DNA of 6,604 bases from assembly GCA_948759685.1 (NCBI GenBank), contig CAQBGY010000185.1:1-6604 (forward strand). The letters run 5' to 3'. This document shows, in pieces, positions 1-6,475 of the stretch; the first letter of the stretch is position 1; the number at the start of each line of letters is the position of its first letter. The stretch comes from an uncultured Eubacterium sp. Its GTDB lineage: Bacteria; Bacillota_A; Clostridia; Lachnospirales; Lachnospiraceae. Below the pieces are notes generated by a model. That model did no database searches. It was given only the letters and a program-made list of their open reading frames with translations, and was not told the origin of the DNA. The translations under genes and the position numbers were made by a program.

Positions 1-1
1 A

Positions 2-517
2 TCCCCAGGTGCAATTTCTTCTGATGTCGCTGATAATGCAATCTCACATGGGAATTAGACATTCCTGATTTATGCATGGAACTATGTAGGATTGCGTCCG
101 GATATTAAATTGGTTGCTATTAGTGACAATGCAGAAGTTCAGAAGCACATATTAACCATTATGCAGTATGCAGCGGATTATCATGAAGCAAATGGAGATT
201 ATAATGCAAAATGGCATCTAATGGATGGACTTCATTACGAGAAGTGGAAAGAAGTAAAGGCGAAATATGTGCAGGATGTAAAGGCTGAATGTGATTATAG
301 ATTAGAGCAGCTTGCTCATTCTGCAAATCAGAGAGAGGCTATATTTCGTGATATGATTGCCAAAGCAGAGGATGAGAAGATTATCCGGATGAGAACGTCG
401 CAGTTGGAGAAACTGCTTGTTGATTTTGAAAGGCATAAGAGAGGAATGGACGAAACAGTTTCAAGAGCAGAGATTAAGACATATTTATTAGTAAAGGGTA
501 TTTTACATGTAGAGTAA
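2..517 (+). pseudogene. C-terminal fragment of a large protein, possibly an SNF2/HepA-like helicase, with an in-frame TAG
   Basis: One reading frame runs from the left edge to a TAA at 515-517, interrupted only by TAG at 56-58. Both sides look like one protein: before the stop it reads SPGAISSDVADNAISHGN, after it TFLIYAWNYVGLRPDIKL. The first start codon after the stop is a TTG at 92 with no convincing ribosome site, so I read this as the tail of a gene that begins outside the window. The segment after the stop is a small globular part (to about the HYEKWKE motif, position 250), then a charged helical stretch with coiled-coil character, then a short hydrophobic end (YLLVKGILHVE). The order of a compact helicase-lobe-like end and a charged coiled coil recalls C-termini of SNF2/HepA-like helicases, but no helicase motif lies inside the window, so the family is a guess. 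It lies 16 bp before the ATG of the sacsin-type ATPase gene, suggesting one operon. The TAG could be decay, a sequencing error or readthrough. Confidence 0.55.
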
Positions 518-533
518 AGGCGGTGGATTGACG

Positions 534-3500
534 ATGGGGAAGATTGACTATCGGAAAATATATGAAGTAAATAAAGATGAATGGAAGGCGCTGACAAGGG
601 AGCCTCAAAAATATGAAGCGCTCCTGGCAGGGCATTATTCTGATAGCAATCATTTTGTGTATGAGTTATTACAGAATGCAGAGGACGCTAGAGCTGCCAT
701 AGTTGTAATTGAGTATCATGAGGATAAACTGATTTTTTATCACGATGGAAAGCCATTTGATGAAGGGGATGTAAAAGGTGTTTCCTCCATGCTTATGGGA
801 ACAAAGGATAAAAATGATGCTTCAACTATTGGCAAATTTGGTATGGGATTTAAATCTGTATTCAAGTACACATGTCAACCAGAAGTATATTCAGATGATG
901 AGGCTTTTCGTATAGAAAATTACTTACTTCCAGTAGAAATGCCGGAAGCATAGGATTATCAAACGGAGAAACAGAAATTGTTTTATGAAACAGCTGATGG
1001 AGAGAGATTTACGCCGTTTATATCAGCTGAACATCTTACAAAATTTGTTATTCTATTTGCTAAGAAAAAGAATGATGGCAGCCTTATTCGCGTTCAGGGG
1101 AATGAGGTTCTGACGAAGCTGGAAGGAATGACAGGAGAAATACTGTTGTTCCTTACACATATTAAGCTTTTGTATTGGGTTGATAAAAAGACTGGGAAAT
1201 ATGCAAAGATAATGCTTTCCGAAGCTGAGAATGATGAAAGTTTAATTACTTGTAGAATTGAGGGAAGCGCTTATGCAGGTAAGGAAGATATCAGTAGATA
1301 TTTGAAGTATAAGAAAGTATTTGACCATCCTGAAATGAGTAATGCAGAGGTCAGTGTTGCATATAAGGTAAACAATAGAGCAAATAATATCAACGAAATG
1401 GCGCATACGGATATATGGGTGTATTTTCCGACCAGAGATAACACAGATTTACCATTTCTGATACATGGATCATTTGAAACGGCTGTATCAAGAGAGAAGT
1501 TAATGACACCCTCTGCATTTAATGATGTTTTATTTGATGAATTGGGCAATCTTATTGTGGAATCCCTGGAGGATTTGAAAAATCGTAAAATGATTACACA
1601 AGTCTTTGTTCGCCGTGTGTTAATAGCTGCATTCAAGGATGAAGAAAGCAATCATACAGTTCCTCGATTAAAAGAGAAAGTATCTGAATGCTTTAAGCAG
1701 GGCGAGTATTTACCGGATAGAGAAGGTGTATATAGAGCGGTAGAAGATGTTGTAATGGCGGTCCCTTTTGGTATTGTCGATTTCTTTGATAATAGTTTGT
1801 TCTCACAGTCTTTTGCAAAAGTAAATGGTTTTGTTGCATTCAATAATGAGAAAGAAACTAATTTTACGGAATATTTCAACTGGTTAATCAATGAATTGGA
1901 TGTCAATACATTTACATTAGATAAATGGGCAGATGCTTTGTTGAATTTAGGAGAACAGAAGGTCAGTATCGGGGAGTTGGAGAGCTTAAAGGCATTTTAC
2001 GCCTTTTTATCGGATAATAGAGAATCATTATATAGTAGTAGTCTTTCTTATACAAGAAGTGGTCCTTACGAAAGAATGATTAAAAATTGTATTGTCAGGG
2101 CATGGGAGGTTTTAAAAAGAGCGCCGTTGATTCTAAATACAGAAGATATGCTTGTGCCTGCAATGAAAAGTGATACGCCTAATATTTATTTAGGTGTGTC
2201 AAGTAAGTACAAAAGCGTGGGAACGTCTGCAATCGTTAATACTAAAATGGCATCTGAATTTGAAAGATTATTGGAAGATGGTTTTGGGATTACCGAATTT
2301 GATAATTTCCAATATATCAAAGAGAAGATTATAAAGAAATATATCAATATTGGCAGCAAAATTGGTTTTGATGATGACCATTTTGAAATGGAATATATTG
2401 AGGATATTCAGCAGATTATAAGGCACATGGAGGAAACGCATAATATTAGAGAAATGAAAGAACTTCTTGAAGATGCCTATATTATCAAAATTAAGAAAGA
2501 TTCCGACATCGCAACATTTGTAAAACCCGGAAAAGTTCATACGGATATTTCGGATGAAGGAATAGATTTAGAAATTTACTATGCATCAATTCCATATAAG
2601 AAAGAAATGGTGCGTGGTGAGGATGATAACGAAGAGTACACGGATTACGAATATAGTGGATTTGATTATTTTGCATTGGATAAAGATTTTTATGTACAGC
2701 ATGGCATTTCAACCAAGAAGTTACGGTTATTTGGTCTGATTACATCTCCGGTAGAAGATGGGAATCGCAGACAAGAAGGCGTAGGAGATGGATATTGGGT
2801 TGCTATGGGAGAGTATTGTCCGCAAATGGAGATTAATGGTATAGATGATAATTTTGAATATATTGAACGTCACCCGGATGAGGAGTTAGCCCGGATGAAG
2901 TCAGCTGAAATATTCAAACTTTTGTTGGCAACTACGGATAAATTAAGCGGAAAAGTAAGATATAGAAAGAATAGTCCGTATGAAAAAGCAGGGAAAGCAT
3001 GGTGTTTGCAAACCATCACATCCTGTTATGACTGGATTTATTGCAAAGATGGAAAAATGGCGCGACCGGACAAAATATCTAAATATGATTTGGATACAAG
3101 CGTATATGGAGATTTGCATCCAAGCAAAGAAAAATATGAGATGCTTGGTTTTATTGAAACAAGTGCGGATAATAAAGCAGATGCATTTGAATTAGTGGAT
3201 GCATTGGATAAGAGGGATAAGAAACTCTTGTTGAAACAGTTGGCAAGAGAGTTGGGATTGCAAGTTGGAGAAGCGACAGAGGCGGCTCATGAAGAGGATG
3301 AGGAAACAGTATTCCAACCGGATGACTGGATATCCTCAGAATTTCCAATACATAAGGTGCGTAACAAGGAGAGCTTGATGCAGCATGTGAGAGAACAGTT
3401 TTTTTGTGCTGATCCAGTCAAGTATATGCCTGTTTTTAGACAGATTCGTGTGAGCAAATCTGCAAGGATGATGCGTTCTTATGCTATTGGTATGTACACG

Positions 3501-4103
3501 AATGAGAGCAATGCTCATATTTGTCAGATATGTAAGGAGCCGGCACAGTTTGTAGAAGCAGTTGAGATAGCAAATTTTGGACTGGAACTTCCGCAGATGC
3601 ATTTGTGTTTATGTAAAAATTGTGCGAGTAAATACAAGTCTATAAGAGATAATCATAAAGATGATTACAAAACGAAGATACAAGAGGCGATTATTTCTAT
3701 GGATACAGAGAATGCAGATGAAGAGTTTGAAATTGGTATAAATACAGATATATCGGTAGCGTTTACACAAACGCATTTAGCAGAAATGCAGATACTTCTA
3801 AGGTTGATTGATGAATACGGGTTGCCGGATGATGAAAGTCGTGACTTTGAGGAAGATGTAAATGCTTATGGCCCGTTGGGGAATATGCCAAGAAGAAAAG
3901 ATGCAGATTCTTCTGCGCATGTAATAAGTAACAAGAAGCAGGAAATATCTGATATCGGAGCAAGGGTAAAACATAAGATTTATGGGCCTGGAACGGTAGA
4001 AGAATGTTTTGGGGATAGGATTACGATTCTGTTTGATGATGGCAATAAGAAAACCTTTGATTTAAAGTCATGTGTACGAGCGGGGTTGCTTACTACTTTA
4101 TAA
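534..4103 (+). pseudogene. Sacsin-type (HSP90-like GHKL) ATPase with zinc-finger and Tudor-like C-terminus, interrupted by one TAG
   Basis: A single frame of 1189 codons plus a TAA stop, with one TAG at 951-953 (codon 140). ATG 534 is preferred over TTG 528 because GGTGG (522-526) sits 7 bases upstream. Residues 1-140 carry the Bergerat-fold signatures of sacsin N-terminal ATPases: YELLQNAEDA (E44, N48, D51), HDGKPF (D71) and IGKFGMGFKSVF (99-110). After the TAG the frame continues directly (DYQTEKQKL, then LLFLTHIKLL) and includes FLIHGSFETAVSREK at about residues 308-322, a typical second part of this fold. The central 450 residues match nothing I recognise. Near the end, C997-x2-C1000 and H1023-x-C1025-x-C1027-x2-C1030 look like a zinc finger of the HNH/treble-clef type. 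Residues 1140-1178 (RVKHKIYGPGTVEE ... ITILFDDG) resemble the Tudor-like tail of PcrA/UvrD. Family members are often found in bacterial defence islands; the role here is inferred. As written, the ATPase fold is cut. Reinitiation at TTG 978 (GGAG 9 bases upstream) would not restore it. Confidence 0.8.
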
Positions 4104-4112
4104 TGATATAAT
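4104..4112 (+). promoter_or_regulatory. Extended -10 box (TGATATAAT), first copy
   Basis: TG-A-TATAAT begins just after the TAA of the ATPase gene and matches the extended -10 consensus (TGnTATAAT). The nearest -35-like element is TTGCTT at 4086-4091, 15 bases from the TATAAT, which is short, so the extended -10 would have to carry most of the activity. It could drive the small ORF and the AlbA-type gene downstream independently of the left operon. No terminator hairpin is visible between the two, so read-through from the left is also possible. A+T-rich spacers yield such boxes by chance. Confidence 0.35.
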
Positions 4113-4163
4113 ACAAAGAAAGCAGAACGTTTTTTAGGAATGAGGTATTAAGTATCAGCTTAT

Positions 4164-4172
4164 TGATATAAT
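4164..4172 (+). promoter_or_regulatory. Extended -10 box (TGATATAAT), second copy
   Basis: A second exact TGATATAAT, 60 bp after the first and followed by a similar purine-rich run (AGAAAAAG against ACAAAGAA). No recognisable -35 is seen at the normal distance. It precedes ATG 4183 by 10 bases, so a transcript starting here would have almost no leader for the small ORF and about 95 bases before the AlbA-type gene. It also falls inside the upstream extension of the small ORF frame, so it may be coincidental. Confidence 0.3.
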
Positions 4173-4182
4173 AGAAAAAGGC

Positions 4183-4278
4183 ATGAGTAAAAGTGAGGTT
4201 AATTCCGCTGCACAGGCGAATGGTGGACCTAAGAATATGATTTGCTGGGATGGAGATAAAAGAGGATGTTTGTTATGA
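4183..4278 (+). CDS. Small ORF (31 aa) overlapping the AlbA-type gene; unknown function, possibly a remnant
   Basis: ATG 4183 to TGA 4276-4278, beginning MSKSEVNSAAQANGG and ending GDKRGCLL. The stop overlaps the next start in the four bases ATGA (4275-4278), the arrangement of translationally coupled genes. The frame extends upstream without a start codon to TGA 4141, giving GIKYQLIDIIEKG before the Met. This reads like ordinary protein, so the ATG may be internal to a formerly longer product. One base less near 4149 would join it to ATG 4140 (MRY-KYQLIDIIEKG), about 45 residues. No strong ribosome site precedes 4183. I recognise no family. It is either a short leader gene coupled to the ATPase or the tail of a decayed gene; codon and residue composition look coding but the length is too small to be sure. 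Confidence 0.35.
   Translation: MSKSEVNSAAQANGGPKNMICWDGDKRGCLL
4261..4266 (+). promoter_or_regulatory. Ribosome-binding site AGAGGA that selects ATG 4275
   Basis: AGAGGA lies 8 bases before ATG 4275, a standard distance. The alternative ATG at 4266 overlaps this site and has no site of its own. The resulting protein begins MNIKDLIGEATEYD, which places the AlbA_2 fold at the very N-terminus as usual. Confidence 0.65.
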
Positions 4279-5660
4279 ATATAAAAGATTTAATAGGTGA
4301 AGCAACTGAATATGACAAAAAGCTTGCACTGGAAGAAAAGAAACCCAAAAGCTGGTGTAAAAGCGTAAGTGCGTTTGCGAATACATTTGGTGGGGCTTTG
4401 ATTTTTGGTATTTCTGATGCGGGGCAGATTGTTGGGCTTGACGATCCTGAAGGAGATGCAGAAAAAATAAGTGAAGCAGTTAAATCAAGATTGGATCCAA
4501 TTCCGGAATTTAAGCTCAGATTTCATAAAACCGATGATGAAAAGGTTTTGGTCATACTTGAAGTATATAAAGGAGATGAGACACCATACTATTATTCAGG
4601 AGATGGTGTGCTGGAAGCTTTTGTCCGTGTTGGAAATGAAAGTGTAAAGGCAACTGCGACTGAATTAAAGCGTCTTGTTCTCAGAGGAAAGAATACATCT
4701 TATGATTCACAGAATTCTACTTATAAGATGGAGGATTTTGCTTTCTCAAAGCTCAAGGAAAGGTATAAAAAGTGGACTGGGAATAGCTTTGACGACAAAG
4801 ATTTGATTTCATTTGGACTGGTAAATGAACAGGGAGAATTAACAAATGCAGGGGCATTATTTGCCGATGAAAGTCCAATTCTTTGTTCAAGGTTATTTTG
4901 CACAAGGTGGAATGGATTAAACAAAAGTGGTGGTTCAGTTGATGCGTTAGATGATGCAGAGTATTCAGGCAGCGTTATTTTTCTGATTGAAAATGGAGAA
5001 GCATTTATAAAACGTAATTGTAAAATGAAATGGCGTAAGACTGCAAATTCAAGAGAGGAGATGCCGGAGTATGTAGAGCGAAGTTATCACGAGGCACTGG
5101 TGAATGCTTTGGCACATCGCGACTATCTTGTCAATGGAAGTGAAGTCCATATTGACATATATGATGACAGAATGGAAATCTATTCTCCGGGAGGAATGCC
5201 AGATGGTTCCATGATTCAGGACAGAGACCCACTTACAGTACCTTCAACCAGGAGAAATCCGGTACTTGCGGATGTATTCAATAGGCTCGGATATATGGAG
5301 CGAAAAGGAAGCGGATTTGGAAAGATTATCAGTGGATATGAATTTCAAATTAATTATAATGAGAGTAAAAGACCGTCATTTCGTTCAGACAGATATCAAT
5401 TTACTGTAGTGATGCCAAACCTGAACTATGATGTCCCTCAAGATGTCCCTCAAGATGTCCCTCAAAATGTCCCCCAAAATAAACTGGATACTCAGATTGT
5501 GGACTTGATTCGTAAGGATAGTAAAATTAGTACAGAGAAAATAGCAATTACATTAGGCGTAAGTTCTAAAACAATTAAACGTCATATAAAGGAAATGGAT
5601 AATGTGAATTATATTGGGCGTGGTTTTAGCGGATACTGGGAGATTATTGAAAATGAGTAA
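4275..5660 (+). CDS. AlbA_2 (Schlafen-type) and GHKL ATPase-domain protein with C-terminal helix-turn-helix
   Basis: A 461-residue protein with three parts. Residues 1-125 form an AlbA_2/Schlafen domain, with the stretch KKPKSWCKSVSAFANTFGG followed by ALIFGISDAGQIVGLDDP. Residues 265-355 carry the C-terminal ATP-binding module of this family (HATPase_c_4 type): YHEALVNALAHRDY with E273, N277 and H281-R282-D283, then EIYSPGGMPDG, RRNPVLADVFNRLGYMERKGSGFGK (shown here by its key residues G345, G347, G349). Residues 386-402 are a (D/N)VPQ repeat linker, and residues 403-461 are a winged helix-turn-helix (LGVSSKTIKRHIKEM). The length is normal for the family and the gene is intact. Such proteins are commonly annotated as ATP-binding or putative transcriptional regulators and are frequent in accessory islands; substrate and targets are not established here. 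A soluble, DNA- or RNA-binding regulator or effector is likely. It follows the sacsin-type gene in the same direction and ends 17 bases before the shared hairpin. Confidence 0.88.
   Translation: MNIKDLIGEATEYDKKLALEEKKPKSWCKSVSAFANTFGGALIFGISDAGQIVGLDDPEGDAEKISEAVKSRLDPIPEFKLRFHKTDDEKVLVILEVYKGDETPYYYSGDGVLEAFVRVGNESVKATATELKRLVLRGKNTSYDSQNSTYKMEDFAFSKLKERYKKWTGNSFDDKDLISFGLVNEQGELTNAGALFADESPILCSRLFCTRWNGLNKSGGSVDALDDAEYSGSVIFLIENGEAFIKRNCKMKWRKTANSREEMPEYVERSYHEALVNALAHRDYLVNGSEVHIDIYDDRMEIYSPGGMPDGSMIQDRDPLTVPSTRRNPVLADVFNRLGYMERKGSGFGKIISGYEFQINYNESKRPSFRSDRYQFTVVMPNLNYDVPQDVPQDVPQNVPQNKLDTQIVDLIRKDSKISTEKIAITLGVSSKTIKRHIKEMDNVNYIGRGFSGYWEIIENE
5430..5477 (+). repeat. Four 12-bp tandem units encoding (D/N)VPQ
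   Basis: Units GATGTCCCTCAA (5430, 5442, 5454) are identical. The fourth (5466-5477) is AATGTCCCCCAA, with two changes. They encode DVPQ three times and NVPQ once, followed by N. The tract lies between the ATPase module and the C-terminal helix-turn-helix of the AlbA-type protein, as a linker. Because the unit is a multiple of three, gain or loss of copies changes linker length without shifting the frame. Similar VPQ repeats occur at the same place in relatives, as far as I recall of this family. Confidence 0.95.
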
Positions 5661-5677
5661 TGTGAAGCAAAAAGACT

Positions 5678-5714
5678 GCTTAAATTATTCCCCAAGATGA
5701 GGAATAATTTAAGC
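5678..5714 (-). terminator. Hairpin terminator of the mobC operon at a convergent junction
   Basis: A perfect 14-bp stem (GCTTAAATTATTCC at 5678-5691 with GGAATAATTTAAGC at 5701-5714) and a 9-base loop. On the - strand the stem is followed by AGTCTTTTT, giving the T-run expected of an intrinsic terminator. The stem starts 11 bases after the stop of the 83-residue gene. On the + strand the stem is followed by GGAAAAAC, with no T-run, so it probably stops the AlbA-type transcript less well, though it begins 17 bases after that gene's stop and may protect its 3' end. Confidence 0.85.
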
Positions 5715-5724
5715 GGAAAAACAA

Positions 5725-5976
5725 TCAATTAAATTTGCTCATAGCATCTACATAGTCCTGCAATCCGTTTGCTTTTAATGCAAGCTTCGCGTATAAAAGC
5801 GGTGTTTCTTCTGCTAAATGGTACAGGTAGACTACATCACTGGGTTCATCGAAGATAACAGAGGAATTACATTCTTTACAACGGATAACAAGAATGGAAT
5901 TTTCACCAGTGTTGACAATGATGGAATCGGTTGCAGGTTCGTACATACCAAACTGAAAAGTAAGATTGTTATTCAT
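5725..5976 (-). CDS. Unknown 83-residue protein, second gene of the mobC operon
   Basis: Starts at ATG 5976 (MNNNLTFQFGMYEPATDS), chosen because AAGGAG (5983-5988) lies 6 bases upstream; a longer in-frame start at 6021 lies well inside mobC and lacks such a site. Ends at TGA 5725-5727. It overlaps the end of the mobC-like gene by 8 bases (5969-5976), so the two are co-transcribed and probably coupled. The protein has an N-terminal part rich in beta-strand-type residues (DSIIVNTGENSILVIRC), a C-x-x-C pair (CKEC) near residue 35, and a helical end (TPLLYAKLALKANGLQDYVD). There is no signal peptide or membrane segment. I do not recognise a family; small proteins of this look accompany mobilization genes in Clostridia elements. 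It may be an accessory factor of the relaxosome or of element regulation. Confidence 0.8.
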   Translation of the reverse strand: MNNNLTFQFGMYEPATDSIIVNTGENSILVIRCKECNSSVIFDEPSDVVYLYHLAEETPLLYAKLALKANGLQDYVDAMSKFN

Positions 5977-6340
5977 GATGGTCTCCTTCCCACAGATACT
6001 TTGCGCCATCCAGCAAGTCAATAATAGCAGTCAGCATATTGGTGTATTCAGTCTGTAATTCCTTAATGGATTCCAAAGAAGGAAGCGCATCAAGAGTAAC
6101 ATCGTTTGCGGTAAATTCTTTTTGCATTTTAAGTAATTGTAGGTACAGTGCGTTGACAGTCTGTACTAGAGGATATATAGTTTCTTTCTTGCCAACAACG
6201 CAGATACGGTTGTAAATGCAGGAACGGACAAAATAATCTTTTTTCATCATTCCACTGGCAAGAATGCGTGCTTCGATTTGTTTCCGTTCGGCATCAGTGA
6301 TTCTGAAACTAATGGTTTGATTTTTATGTTTGTTGCTCAT
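5969..6340 (-). CDS. mobC: MobC-like plasmid mobilization relaxosome protein (ribbon-helix-helix)
   Basis: A 123-residue protein starting at ATG 6340, with AAGGAG (6348-6353) 7 bases upstream. The N-terminus has the MobC pattern: a short basic start, a beta strand NQTISFRITDAERKQIE (residues 7-23) and two helices ending in KKDYFVRSCIYNR, a ribbon-helix-helix DNA-binding fold. The rest is helical with coiled-coil character (TVNALYLQLLKMQKEF ... LESIKELQTEYTNML), suited to oligomerisation. Proteins of this family bind oriT, help the relaxase open the DNA and often repress their own promoter. Unlike the usual arrangement, no relaxase gene follows; the next gene is the 83-residue unknown and then a terminator. 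It may act with a relaxase elsewhere in the element, or serve as a stand-alone regulator. The MobC name rests on the N-terminal pattern only. Confidence 0.75.
   Translation of the reverse strand: MSNKHKNQTISFRITDAERKQIEARILASGMMKKDYFVRSCIYNRICVVGKKETIYPLVQTVNALYLQLLKMQKEFTANDVTLDALPSLESIKELQTEYTNMLTAIIDLLDGAKYLWEGDHHE
5983..5988 (-). promoter_or_regulatory. Ribosome-binding site AAGGAG setting the start of the 83-residue gene
   Basis: Reads AAGGAG on the - strand, 6 bases before ATG 5976, inside the 3' end of mobC. This strong site argues for independent initiation at 5976 and against the longer form from 6021. Confidence 0.8.
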
Positions 6341-6433
6341 AGCGGTGCTCCTTTCGTTTTGACAGTGGCAGCAGGTATAGTAGATAGCCTGACAGTCACA
6401 TGGATTTATTCGTTGTGAGTAATAAAAAAGTAG

Positions 6434-6442
6434 ATTATATCA
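6434..6442 (-). promoter_or_regulatory. Candidate mobC operon promoter: extended -10 TGATATAAT
   Basis: On the - strand, TG (6442-6441) is followed by A and TATAAT (6439-6434), the same TGATATAAT string seen twice upstream of the AlbA-type gene. A transcript would have a leader of about 85-90 bases before ATG 6340. No good -35 is seen at 17 bases; that place is occupied by inverted repeats (6445-6475) that could bind a regulator. It lies within the + strand Com-like remnant. Confidence 0.4.
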
Positions 6443-6444
6443 AG

Positions 6445-6475
6445 CCGATGGGAAATTATCGGTGCAGATACTGCA
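6445..6475. promoter_or_regulatory. Pair of adjacent inverted repeats upstream of mobC; candidate operator or oriT part
   Basis: CCGAT (6445-6449) pairs with ATCGG (6458-6462) across 8 bases. It is followed immediately by TGCAG-ATA-CTGCA (6463-6475). They lie directly upstream of the extended -10 of the mobC operon, where a ribbon-helix-helix autorepressor or relaxosome would bind. Caution: the second repeat also encodes the C-R-Y-C of the Com-like remnant (TGC AGA TAC TGC), so its symmetry may come from the codons. No nic-site consensus was recognised. Confidence 0.3.

Noticed and set aside
92..517. An independent 141-residue gene starting at TTG 92
   Set aside because: No good ribosome site, and the protein-like frame continues upstream through a single TAG to the window edge.
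56..953. Pyrrolysine or selenocysteine insertion at the TAG codons
   Set aside because: Selenocysteine uses TGA, not TAG. Nothing in these families suggests pyrrolysine, and no insertion-type context is evident.
534..953. MutL, gyrase B or true HSP90 instead of a sacsin-type ATPase
   Set aside because: The ELLQNAEDA and FGMGFKSVF wording, the later FLIHGSFETAVSREK segment and the zinc/Tudor tail fit sacsin-type proteins. There is no MutL endonuclease, no gyrase transducer and no HSP90 middle domain.
978..4103. A separate gene starting at TTG 978
   Set aside because: It is in the same frame as the preceding ATPase segment and continues its fold. It would lack the nucleotide-binding motifs, and TTG with a bare GGAG is a weak start.
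4104..4182. A terminator after the sacsin-type gene
   Set aside because: A T-run exists (GTTTTTT near 4129-4136) but no stable stem precedes it.
5430..5480. A short CRISPR array
   Set aside because: The units are contiguous 12-bp repeats without spacers, and they lie in frame inside an intact gene.
5977..6021. N-terminal extension of the 83-residue protein (MTCWMAQSICGKETI)
   Set aside because: It lies within the mobC coding sequence, and a near-ideal AAGGAG points to ATG 5976.
5818..6024. A + strand ORF of 68 residues
   Set aside because: It lies antisense to two genes that have strong ribosome sites and a matching terminator; no coding signal of its own.
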